From Paenibacillus sp. FSL R10-2734 (GTDB lineage Bacteria > Bacillota > Bacilli > Paenibacillales > Paenibacillaceae), in contig NZ_CP150170.1 in the NCBI RefSeq assembly GCF_037963865.1, forward strand, positions 3,038,001 to 3,102,000: 64,000 nt of DNA, read 5' to 3'. Positions 17,025 to 24,193 of the stretch are shown here, piece by piece; positions within the stretch are counted from its first letter, which is position 1, and each line of letters opens with the position of its first letter. Made by a program: the position numbers and the translations under genes. The notes beneath the pieces were generated by a model. It did no database searches. It saw only the letters and a list, made by a program, of their open reading frames with translations, and had not been told where the DNA came from.

Positions 17025-19133
17025 ATGGCGTTGTATCGAAGGCTTTCTTTGACGGTTAAATTTGTTCTGGCAGTTAGTTTAGTTATCATCATTATCTTTT
17101 TCTTCAGTTTAGTTGCAAATCTGCTAAATCTGCGTAGTGTGAGCATCTCTAATGGTGAACTTCAGGCAGAAGTCTCGGGAAGAAGTTATGCGGAAACCAT
17201 TCAAAATAGACTGATAGACATTCAGTCGACTGGCAAAGCGCTCACTGAAGTACTGGTTGAATCAAGAGAACATCAAACCTTAAGTCGTGAAGATGTTATT
17301 TCTACAATGAAAACTATGCTTGAGAACAGACCAGAAATTTTTGCGATGAGCATATTATGGGAACCCAATGCCTTTGATCAAAACGATCAGGCTAATATAA
17401 ATAAGATGCCATATGATGATGGTACGGGGCGTTTTATTCCTTATGCTTTTAGAAATCAAGGCGCGATAACGGTTGAACCCTTAAAGAATTACGATGTAGA
17501 AGGTGCAGGTGATTATTACCTTTTACCTAAAAAAGAGAAAAAACCGATTTACATTGAACCCTATTCTTATGAGACGACTGGTGGGGCTATAGAGATGATT
17601 TCGGTCATGCTGCCGATTTTAGATAAAACGGGGGTTTTTCTTGGGACTGTGGGGTTCGATGTATCGTTAACCCAATTACAGGAAGAAGCCGTTAAATATA
17701 AACCTCTGGGAGGTTATGTTTCTCTAATCACTGGTAATGGTATGTATGCAGCTAATCCTAATGATCCAGAAAGTGTACTCAAAGATTTTGGTGATACGGA
17801 AGAGAAAGCTGCACTGTGGAAACAAGTGAAGAATGGGAAGACGGTTCAGGGGTATACCCATAATTCTAAGGGAGAAGAAGTACTGCGGATTTTTGTTCCG
17901 ATTCCAATGCCAAGTAGCGATCAGGTATGGTATACACAGACTGCGATTCCTAAAGCTACAATCATGGCTGACTACGAACAAGCTAAAACAGAATCTTTTA
18001 TCATCATGCTTGTTGGGATGTCAATTCTAGGCGTAGTTATAGGCTTTCAATTATGGTTAATGGTGATCAAACCACTTAAAGTGTTATCTGAGAAATTGCA
18101 GCTTATGGCCCAAGGGGATTTAACTCAAACCTTACAGGTTCGAAATGATGATGAATTTGGCAAGATGGCTTCGCATTTTAATCAGATGACGTTTAAGCTG
18201 CGAGAAATGTTTGGACTTGTTTCAGATCTATCGATGTCAGTGGGAGCTACTTCTCAAGAGTTGACAGCTAACGCTGAACAGACAGGGAAAGCTGCTGAAC
18301 AGATAGCAGTATCTATTGGAAGAGTAGCCGAGGGATCGCAGCTGCAGAGTGCTTATGCTGGAGAATCTTCGCTGGCAATGAGCGATCTTACCAATGGAGT
18401 GCAACGTATCGCTGATTCTTCATCAACGGTGTCTGCATCTGCTGATGAAGTGACTGATCAAACAAAGAGAGGCAGTGAGCAGCTGCAAATGGCAGTGAGC
18501 CAGATGACAGAGCTTAAGCAATCTGTGGACGAGACGAATCTTGCGATCGAACGATTAGGTGAAAGATCTGTTCAGATCAGTGGGATTATTGGACTGATCT
18601 CGAACATTAGTAAACAAACTAATCTATTGGCATTAAACGCAGCAATTGAAGCATCCAGAGTGGGGGAGCATGGTCGTGGATTTGCTGTAGTAGCTTCGGA
18701 AATACGGATGCTGGCGGATCAAACTAAAAAAGCTGCCGAACAAGTTACTGAATTAGTCGAACATGTGGTTCAAGATACGAATCAAGCCTCACAGGCTATG
18801 GCCGTCGGCAATGAGCAGGTGCGTATTGGTGTGCAGAGTGTATCTGATAGTGATCTTTTATTTACATCCATACTTGCTGAAATGACACAGGTGACAGATC
18901 AAATTCAGGAAGTGTCTGCAGCCGCGCAGCAGATGACCGCTGGTACGGAGCAAATTACAGCTAGTGTCAAACAATTATCCGAACTTGCAACGGAAGCATC
19001 CGCTGATTCACAAAGTGTAGCAGCAGCCTCAGAGGAGCAGCTTGCTTCTATGGAAGAGATTACTGCCTCGACGGAGTCCCTCAGCTCGATGGTACAAGAT
19101 TTGCTGGACAAATTGTCTTATTTTAAAATTTAA
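17025..19133 (+). CDS. Methyl-accepting chemotaxis protein (dCache type)
   Basis: 702 residues. A transmembrane chemoreceptor that signals to CheA through CheW. A membrane helix at about 10-32 is followed by an extracellular double-Cache-like sensor up to about residue 320 (dCache hallmarks such as MSILWEPNAFD and GTVGFDVSL). Then come a second helix at about 325-345 (IIMLVGMSILGVVIGFQLWL), HAMP, and a long helical signalling domain. The conserved hairpin is readable as ISKQTNLLALNAAIEASRVGE followed by GRGFAVVASEIR. There is no C-terminal pentapeptide for CheR tethering. The start ATG has GGAG 9 nt upstream. It is monocistronic. The ligand is unknown, though dCache domains often bind amino acids or other small metabolites. 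Confidence 0.94.
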   Translation: MALYRRLSLTVKFVLAVSLVIIIIFFFSLVANLLNLRSVSISNGELQAEVSGRSYAETIQNRLIDIQSTGKALTEVLVESREHQTLSREDVISTMKTMLENRPEIFAMSILWEPNAFDQNDQANINKMPYDDGTGRFIPYAFRNQGAITVEPLKNYDVEGAGDYYLLPKKEKKPIYIEPYSYETTGGAIEMISVMLPILDKTGVFLGTVGFDVSLTQLQEEAVKYKPLGGYVSLITGNGMYAANPNDPESVLKDFGDTEEKAALWKQVKNGKTVQGYTHNSKGEEVLRIFVPIPMPSSDQVWYTQTAIPKATIMADYEQAKTESFIIMLVGMSILGVVIGFQLWLMVIKPLKVLSEKLQLMAQGDLTQTLQVRNDDEFGKMASHFNQMTFKLREMFGLVSDLSMSVGATSQELTANAEQTGKAAEQIAVSIGRVAEGSQLQSAYAGESSLAMSDLTNGVQRIADSSSTVSASADEVTDQTKRGSEQLQMAVSQMTELKQSVDETNLAIERLGERSVQISGIIGLISNISKQTNLLALNAAIEASRVGEHGRGFAVVASEIRMLADQTKKAAEQVTELVEHVVQDTNQASQAMAVGNEQVRIGVQSVSDSDLLFTSILAEMTQVTDQIQEVSAAAQQMTAGTEQITASVKQLSELATEASADSQSVAAASEEQLASMEEITASTESLSSMVQDLLDKLSYFKI

Positions 19134-19162
19134 TATGAATGTGATGTCGTGATTACAGTTGG

Positions 19163-19198
19163 GGAACCCTGTCCTTTTCTAAAGGGTCAGGGTGTTTC
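19163..19198 (+). terminator. Possible terminator of the chemoreceptor gene
   Basis: An imperfect hairpin joins GGAACCCTGTCCTTT to AAAGGGTCAGGGTGTTTCC, with a weak T-rich tail. It lies 30 nt after the stop codon. Confidence 0.5.
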
Positions 19199-19245
19199 CA
19201 TTTATTACATTATGCTAAAGTGTATCTTCATGACTTTAGATGTGC

Positions 19246-19251
19246 TATAAT
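19246..19251 (+). promoter_or_regulatory. Extended -10 promoter of the cold-shock gene
   Basis: TGCTATAAT gives a consensus TATAAT with the TGn extension. No good -35 is visible 17 nt upstream, which is typical of extended -10 promoters. It implies a leader of about 160 nt before the cold-shock start codon. Confidence 0.6.
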
Positions 19252-19278
19252 CAATATATCGAAAGTAGTTACCTAGCG

Positions 19279-19350
19279 AATTCACATAGCGTAGAGGGTT
19301 ATTCTTAAGATGACAATAACCTTGTACCATATGTGAATTTTTATTTTTTT
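19279..19350 (+). promoter_or_regulatory. Structured leader with terminator-like hairpin before csp
   Basis: The outer stem is perfect over 10 bp (19279-19288 with 19330-19339). The inner stem joins 19295-19303 to 19315-19323 (9 bp with one G:U). The run TTTTTATTTTTTT follows directly at about 19337-19350. It lies between the extended -10 promoter and the coding region, so it could act as an attenuator or a cold-responsive RNA structure. Confidence 0.6.
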
Positions 19351-19419
19351 AGAGATTTTGTAAGAGATTTTTTTGGGATAAGAATAACATGTAAATAAAA
19401 AAAAGGTGGTAATTATATT

Positions 19420-19620
19420 ATGCAAACAGGAACAGTGAAATGGTTTAACGCAGACAAAGGCTTTGGTTTTATCGAGGTTGAAGGTGGAGAGGATGTATTC
19501 GTACATTTCAGCGCAATCACTGGAGACGGATTCAAGTCTTTGGACGAAGGACAACGTGTAGAATTTAACGTAGTTCAAGGCAATCGTGGTCAACAAGCTG
19601 AGAATGTAGTTAAACTCTAG
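19420..19620 (+). CDS. Cold-shock protein (CspA/CspB family)
   Basis: 66 residues, the normal length of a single cold-shock domain. The RNA-binding motifs RNP1 (KGFGFIEV) and RNP2 (DVFVHFSAI) are intact, as are the N-terminal GTVKWFNADKG and the end AENVVKL. These OB-fold proteins bind single-stranded RNA and act as RNA chaperones in the cytoplasm. The start ATG follows AAGGTGG by 10 nt. The transcript has a long structured leader, as known for csp genes in other bacteria, and a strong terminator follows immediately. Several paralogues are likely in the genome, so no letter is assigned. Confidence 0.96.
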   Translation: MQTGTVKWFNADKGFGFIEVEGGEDVFVHFSAITGDGFKSLDEGQRVEFNVVQGNRGQQAENVVKL

Positions 19621-19627
19621 AGTTATG

Positions 19628-19664
19628 AAAAAAATCCCCAAACTTATCGTTTGGGGATTTTTTT
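19628..19664 (+). terminator. Terminator of csp
   Basis: The stem AAATCCCCAAAC / GTTTGGGGATTT has a short loop and is followed by a run of T. It lies 8 nt after the stop codon. Confidence 0.95.
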
Positions 19665-19721
19665 AAAATATAAATAAAGTATAAGTTTCACACAATACCT
19701 TATGTCTTATATTTCTCGCTT

Positions 19722-19786
19722 AAACGCTTTTCGTCCTTATAAGGAGGTCGAAGGCGTTTATGCTTGTAGGAAGGTGGCGGATGTAA
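19722..19786 (+). promoter_or_regulatory. Hairpin and eight-codon leader frame before the small HTH gene
   Basis: A hairpin pairs AAACGC..TCG (19722-19733) with CGA..GCGTTT (19749-19759) around the palindrome CCTTATAAGG (19735-19744). The structure includes AAGGAGGT (19741-19748). An ATG at 19760 opens an eight-codon frame (MLVGRWRM) whose TAA (19784-19786) abuts the start of the HTH gene. It could couple or gate translation of that gene. This is inference from layout. Confidence 0.35.
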
Positions 19787-20014
19787 ATGCAGGTGTTTGA
19801 AGACTGGAATTTAAAAGTGAAAAAAACCTTTAACGCTACAAGCAACAAGGAAGTATTGACGGTGTCTGAAGCAGGCAGCTTGCTCGGTCTGTCTAAAGAT
19901 CAAATGAAAAGCTATGTTGACAAGCATAAGCTAACTAAAGTCCCAATCATGAGAAGTGTGGTCAGGTATCTTTTACTGAAAAGTGAAATCGATGCGATTC
20001 TGAACAAAATCTAA
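19787..20014 (+). CDS. Small excisionase-like helix-turn-helix protein
   Basis: 75 residues. The core EVLTVSEAGSLLGLSKDQMKSYVDKHKL resembles the winged helix-turn-helix of the MerR/excisionase (HTH_17) group, where a first helix pair is followed by a residue stretch that reads DNA. No other domain is present, and no phage or integrase gene is nearby, so it is probably a small transcription or accessory factor. The start ATG has AAGGTGG 9 nt upstream and directly follows a short leader frame. It is monocistronic, with a terminator downstream. The target is unknown. Confidence 0.7.
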   Translation: MQVFEDWNLKVKKTFNATSNKEVLTVSEAGSLLGLSKDQMKSYVDKHKLTKVPIMRSVVRYLLLKSEIDAILNKI

Positions 20015-20035
20015 TATATCTTCAAAAAGCTTTGT

Positions 20036-20069
20036 GGACCCATCCTTGATAGGATGTGGTCTTTTTTTT
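20036..20069 (+). terminator. Terminator
   Basis: A stem of about 10 bp (GGACCCATCC with GGATGTGGTC) is followed by eight T residues. It ends the small HTH gene. Confidence 0.88.
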
Positions 20070-20221
20070 GCCTCAAATAGTTCATAAAAAAAGAAACTTA
20101 TCGATCTGATGATCGTCTATAATAATGGGATATTTAGGTAACATGAAATTCGGCAACAACTTTTAGGATCCCCAATTATCAACTGATAGAAAACATCCAC
20201 AGGAAAGGGTAATTGATCCAA

Positions 20222-21319
20222 ATGAAAAATAAACAGAGCACTCATCCACCGGCTTCATTTACTTTAAGTAGAATCGAGAAAAAGAAGGTAAAGAAGAGTA
20301 ATAAAATCAGCAAGAAAATGAAGATCTGGTACTTTTCGCTTGCTATCGTACTTATTGCAGGGCTGGGATCTTTTATTTTCCGTAAAGAATTAATGATTTT
20401 TGGGTTTGATAATGTTGTAGCCCCAACTATTGAACACACCCTTAATGAGTCCTATGTGCCGTTAGAAGATACTGAAGATCCTGGAGCACAAGCAACGACG
20501 ACGGAAAATAAAAACGATCCGTTTTCTATCCTTCTGCTAGGCACCGACCAGCGTGGTAAAGAGAATGGACTTTCTGACTCCATAATCTATACCGTCATTC
20601 GACCTCTGGACCATAAGGCACTGCTCGTCTCCATTCCTCGCGATTCATTTACAGAAATTATTGGAGCGGAACATATTAAAGGAGCAAGAACAAAAACCAA
20701 GATTAATGCGGCGCATTCATACGGTGGTCCACAGATGAGTGTAGATACCGTTAAGAATTTATTGAACGCGCCAATTGATTACTATGCCACTATAAATTTT
20801 AATGGGCTTGTGGGTGTTACGGATGCTCTAGGAGGCGTGGTGCTTCCAATCACCAAGGTGATAGAGAATAAGAATCCAATTCATGAGAAACTAAGAATTG
20901 AGCCAAACAAACCGATCTATTCTGGTAAAGAAGCTTTAATGTATGTAAGATATCGAGAAGACTCTGATTTTAAGCGAACAGAACGGCAACGGATTTATTT
21001 GAAATCAGCGCTTGAACGAATGAAAAGATTAGATAATATTCTTAATATACAGAACATTATTGAAATTGCCGGGAGTAACTTTAAAACCAATATGAAGTCT
21101 GACTTTATTCTAGATTTGGCTAAGAAAGTAATCCTTGAAGGGGGAACCCCTGAAATAACGAGTCATATGTTGCAAGGGGAGGGAAAACATACGGATCAAT
21201 GGTATTATATACTCGATGAAAATGATGTAAAGCATACCCATGATATGATCGAGATTTGGTTGAATCCAGAATCTACTGAGGCTGATCTCATAACCGCATC
21301 TAAGGATGATGACGCATAA
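20222..21319 (+). CDS. LytR-CpsA-Psr (LCP) family protein
   Basis: 365 residues from the ATG; a TTG three codons upstream is also possible, as the site AAAGGG serves either. A basic N-terminus and one membrane helix at about 35-57 (YFSLAIVLIAGLGSFIF) anchor the protein, leaving the LCP domain outside. Conserved LCP pieces are SILLLGTDQRG, DSIIYTVIRP, LVSIPRDSF, KINAAHSYGG, NFNGLVGVTDALGGV and ALMYVRYREDSDFKRTERQR, which include the catalytic Arg and Asp residues that hold the polyprenyl pyrophosphate. The family transfers wall teichoic acid or other anionic polymers from lipid carriers to peptidoglycan. It is monocistronic. The specific polymer is unknown. Confidence 0.92.
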   Translation: MKNKQSTHPPASFTLSRIEKKKVKKSNKISKKMKIWYFSLAIVLIAGLGSFIFRKELMIFGFDNVVAPTIEHTLNESYVPLEDTEDPGAQATTTENKNDPFSILLLGTDQRGKENGLSDSIIYTVIRPLDHKALLVSIPRDSFTEIIGAEHIKGARTKTKINAAHSYGGPQMSVDTVKNLLNAPIDYYATINFNGLVGVTDALGGVVLPITKVIENKNPIHEKLRIEPNKPIYSGKEALMYVRYREDSDFKRTERQRIYLKSALERMKRLDNILNIQNIIEIAGSNFKTNMKSDFILDLAKKVILEGGTPEITSHMLQGEGKHTDQWYYILDENDVKHTHDMIEIWLNPESTEADLITASKDDDA

Positions 21320-21363
21320 TTTTTTTGGTAGACTATTTTATTTTTACACGGAGGTAAGCTTCT

Positions 21364-21855
21364 ATGGCAGTAAAAACAAATGAGCAAATGCTACTCGATT
21401 TTAAGTCGCTCATTCCATTCGTGGAATCATTAGAAGAGGTGCCAGATCAATATTGGAATAAGCCCTTAGCAACTGGTAAATGGACCGTGAAGGATATCCT
21501 CTGTCACCTCATGCTCTGGGATAAGTATTTCTATGAAGGTGCTATAAAGAAGATTATTTTGAAAGAACCGTTAACAACAAAACATCTGGATTTTAACGAG
21601 TTTAATGCCAACGCTATTGAGTATGCCAAATTGTTATCCAAGCAAACATTGATTGAACAATTTGTGTTCTACAGAACAAGAATTTTAGATGCAGTCTCTG
21701 GATTAACGGATGAAGAATATGATCAGGAATATAAGGATGGAGACCGCATGAAGTTCAGTGTTCGCAAGTATTTGAGAAGTTTTATCCCGCATGATAAGCA
21801 TCATCAGAAACAGATTGAGCATTTCTTAAAATACATACAGCAAGATGAATCCTAG
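21364..21855 (+). CDS. DinB/ClbS-like four-helix protein
   Basis: 163 residues with the DinB-like fold pattern: an early helix, then GKWTVKDILCHLMLWDKY containing the first metal-type His, and the late HDKHHQKQIEHFL with two more. The layout with GKW(S/T)xxDxLxH resembles the ClbS/DfsB (DUF1706) subgroup, some members of which protect DNA from colibactin or act as thiol-dependent transferases. The exact role here is unknown. The start ATG has GGAGG 9 nt upstream. It follows the LCP gene by 44 nt without an obvious terminator, so co-transcription is possible. Confidence 0.75.
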   Translation: MAVKTNEQMLLDFKSLIPFVESLEEVPDQYWNKPLATGKWTVKDILCHLMLWDKYFYEGAIKKIILKEPLTTKHLDFNEFNANAIEYAKLLSKQTLIEQFVFYRTRILDAVSGLTDEEYDQEYKDGDRMKFSVRKYLRSFIPHDKHHQKQIEHFLKYIQQDES

Positions 21856-21867
21856 GCTTCTCATGGT

Positions 21868-22077
21868 TTAAGCCTTAGCGCGATTCTGCACGAATTTCAT
21901 GGATTGGCGAATGAGTATTGGACCAAACATGCTGCCGGCAGAGGCGGCTAAAAAGGAATGTAAGGGAAACTTTATAGCAAAATAAATGACCGTTCCAGCT
22001 ACAAAATCAATTAAAATGAATTTCTTGATCTCGGATATTGGGATTGTGATGAATACAAACGATTCTTTATTTTTCAA
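21868..22077 (-). CDS. Small two-helix membrane protein
   Basis: 69 residues; I do not recognise the family. Two hydrophobic stretches, about 22-36 (FILIDFVAGTVIYFA) and 40-57 (LHSFLAASAGSMFGPIL), suggest a hairpin in the membrane with charged ends. The start is TTG, supported by AGGAGGT 7 nt upstream, which is why I take it as a real gene. It is convergent with the DinB-like gene, and the stop codons are only 12 nt apart, so the ends may interfere. The function is unknown. Confidence 0.6.
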   Translation of the reverse strand: MKNKESFVFITIPISEIKKFILIDFVAGTVIYFAIKFPLHSFLAASAGSMFGPILIRQSMKFVQNRAKA

Positions 22078-22241
22078 ACGGTTGACCTCCTAATTAAAAA
22101 TGCTTCAAATAAATTCACTGTTCATTCTATTTAGAGAACAAGATGTCCCATTCGAAAAATTTAGAGTGTTAGCAGCAGGACTGGTGATTCGAGAGTATAC
22201 AGGATTAGCACAGTAGATGTTTAAGAATGGAGATGTGAGGT

Positions 22242-22775
22242 ATGGAACAGAAACAGATCATTGTTTTTTTGGATAGTGGAGATACGCTAGTGGATGAATC
22301 CACGGAGATCAGGGACGAGGACGGGATCGTGCTAACAGCGGATCTTATACCGGGTGCGGACGTCATGATCAGAGCTTTGCATGAGAACGGTTATACCCTG
22401 GCGCTGGTCGCAGACGGCGATACGCAATCATTCAAGAACGTATTTAATCAGCATGGGCTTCATGATTATTTTACGGCCATGATTATATCAGAGAATATTA
22501 AGGCAGTTAAGCCTAGCTCTCGAATGTTTAAAGCCGCTATTGGTGCCCTTGATTTATCGGAAGCAGACTTCTCACGCACTGTCATGGTAGGCAACAACTT
22601 AAGTCGAGATATGAAAGGAGCAAACGCGCTCGGCATTACGAGTATTTTTCAAAGCTGGACGACGCGTTATCCTCACACACCTGCCGATGAGTCCGAACGT
22701 CCAGACTATACGATCAGCGAACCGATTGAATTGATCGAACTAATCGATAAACTCAACGAGGAGCTACAGTATTAA
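22242..22775 (+). CDS. HAD-superfamily hydrolase
   Basis: 177 residues. Haloacid-dehalogenase-like phosphatase motifs are readable: motif I FLDSGDTLVD (nucleophile Asp10 and the Asp two to three residues later in a DSGDT variant), motif II LVADGDT, the motif III lysine in AVKPSSRMF, and motif IV VGNNLSRDMKGA. A short C1-type cap (about residues 20-45) suggests a small phosphorylated substrate. The start ATG has GAGGT upstream. It lies 20-30 nt before the GntR/LacI regulator gene, so they may share a transcript. It could be linked to sugar phosphate metabolism with the downstream GH38-like gene, which is inference. Confidence 0.82.
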   Translation: MEQKQIIVFLDSGDTLVDESTEIRDEDGIVLTADLIPGADVMIRALHENGYTLALVADGDTQSFKNVFNQHGLHDYFTAMIISENIKAVKPSSRMFKAAIGALDLSEADFSRTVMVGNNLSRDMKGANALGITSIFQSWTTRYPHTPADESERPDYTISEPIELIELIDKLNEELQY

Positions 22776-22806
22776 CGGCAAAGAAGAGTAAAGGATGAAG
22801 GCTCGT

Positions 22807-23949
22807 ATGGACAATCAGAATCAACAAAAAGAGCGGAAACCGTTATTATATATTCAGACTGCAAATCATGTTATGGAGGAAATCCGGAACAGGAAGCTTC
22901 AGCCACATGATCTCGTCCCATCGGAAGGGGAGATCGCCAAGTTATATGGTGTCAGCCGTATGACGGCGAAGCTTGCCCTGCAAATCTTAGAGAAAAAAGG
23001 GATCGTTTATCGCCATGCCCGTCGCGGGACATTCGTATCTGCTGATTACCAGGCACATTCTGAGGAGCTGGTGCTAGAAAAGGCAATCGAGGCGAAGAAA
23101 CCGATGTGCAAGATTGCATTGGTAATTCCCATCATGGATGATTATATTGGGAGAATCATCGCTTCCGTCGAAAGGGAAGCTCGCGAGGTGAATTGTCATT
23201 TACTTATACGAATGACTGCGGATAAGGAAGATGAAAGTGTATGCTTGCAAGAGCTGTATGATGATCAAGTGGATGGTATTATTTTATATCCGCGTGGGAG
23301 TACGCAGTGCAGCGAGAAAGTGATGGAGCTTAGTCTACTTAACTATCCACTAGTTATTATTGATCGTATCTTTCGCGAGGTGCAGATTGACTGTGTTTAT
23401 CATGATCATTACCATGGGGCTTATAAGACCACCCAGTATTTGATTGAGAAAGGTCATGAGGAAATCGGATATATCTCGATGGCATTTGACGGTGTGACGA
23501 GCAGGGAAGATCGGTACAGAGGTTATCTTCAAGCCATGCTGGATCATGATCTGCCGGTCAACAGCCGTAATATTTACTTGAATTGCACTGAGGATTATAT
23601 GCATCAATTGAGTGCTCCTAATAAGCAATTGGAAATGTTTCTAGGTAATCATTCGACGTTGACGGCAGTTGTATGTGTAGACGACTATATCGCTACATCG
23701 TGTCTGTACACGGCAATCTCAATGCAAATATTGGTGCCGGATCAATTGTCCATCATAGGATTTACCGACATTCAATTGGTGAGCTTGCTGCCGGTTCCTT
23801 TAACTACTGCAAGACAAGCGACAGAGAAACTCGGACAAGCTGCCGTACAGCGAGTTATTAAACGGATGGATCATTCACGTGAAGGGGCGCTAACGATCAA
23901 AATCGATACCACCATCGTCGAGCGGAGCTCCGTTCGACCACTAAAGTGA
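22807..23949 (+). CDS. GntR/LacI hybrid transcriptional regulator (AraR-like)
   Basis: 380 residues. An N-terminal GntR-type winged helix (LVPSEGEIAKLYGVSRMTAKLA, then GIVYRHARRGTFV) is joined to a LacI/periplasmic-binding-like effector domain (KIALVIPIMDDY, DGIILYPRG, PLVIIDR, TAVVCVDDYIA, LSIIGFTD, ARQATEKLGQAAV). This is the AraR architecture: a repressor that releases DNA on binding a sugar. I placed the start at the ATG with AAGG 5 nt upstream; an ATG four codons earlier abuts AAAGG. The next gene is the DUF5054 protein, and the intervening region carries two copies of a palindrome with core ATCAGTGA, the likely operators. The effector is unknown. Confidence 0.88.
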   Translation: MDNQNQQKERKPLLYIQTANHVMEEIRNRKLQPHDLVPSEGEIAKLYGVSRMTAKLALQILEKKGIVYRHARRGTFVSADYQAHSEELVLEKAIEAKKPMCKIALVIPIMDDYIGRIIASVEREAREVNCHLLIRMTADKEDESVCLQELYDDQVDGIILYPRGSTQCSEKVMELSLLNYPLVIIDRIFREVQIDCVYHDHYHGAYKTTQYLIEKGHEEIGYISMAFDGVTSREDRYRGYLQAMLDHDLPVNSRNIYLNCTEDYMHQLSAPNKQLEMFLGNHSTLTAVVCVDDYIATSCLYTAISMQILVPDQLSIIGFTDIQLVSLLPVPLTTARQATEKLGQAAVQRVIKRMDHSREGALTIKIDTTIVERSSVRPLK

Positions 23950-23986
23950 TAAGCTGTTAAATGATCTACTTATTTATTATCTTTTG

Positions 23987-24030
23987 AAGCTTTTTCTTTC
24001 ACCATTTTGGTGAGGGGAAGAGCTTTTTTA
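23987..24030 (+). terminator. Terminator after the GntR/LacI regulator
   Basis: A 17-bp stem (with several G:U pairs) joins AAGCTTTTTCTTTCACC to GGTGAGGGGAAGAGCTT, followed by TTTTT. It separates the regulator from the DUF5054 gene, so that gene has its own promoter. Confidence 0.82.
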
Positions 24031-24044
24031 TATCAGTGATATAA
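24028..24044. promoter_or_regulatory. Palindromic operator candidate 1
   Basis: TTATATCAGTGATATAA is a perfect 17-bp palindrome around a central G. It shares the core ATCAGTGA with a second copy 76 bp downstream. Its position right after the regulator terminator and before the DUF5054 gene fits a site for the GntR/LacI regulator. Confidence 0.55.
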
Positions 24045-24102
24045 ATTGAGAAATCATAATAGAAGCACTTTATCTAATGTTTATAAGCTAATGATTTAAT
24101 TG

Positions 24103-24121
24103 TATAGATCAGTGACATATA
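24103..24121. promoter_or_regulatory. Operator candidate 2
   Basis: TATAGATCAGTGACATATA is an imperfect palindrome with the same centre ATCAGTGA as the site at 24028. It lies 73 bp before the DUF5054 start codon, where it could overlap the promoter. Paired sites suggest cooperative or looped binding, as known for AraR. Confidence 0.45.
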
Positions 24122-24193
24122 TTAATCTGAAAATAGATCGTTGGAAATTTTAGTTCTCAATAAACGATAACCTAACGGAGGCAGAGCGGGAAA

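Noticed and set aside
22100..22216. 38-codon frame reading MLQINSLFILF to REYTGLAQ
   Set aside because: It reads protein-like at its end and could be a gene remnant, but there is no ribosome binding site and no family I recognise, so I do not list it as a gene.
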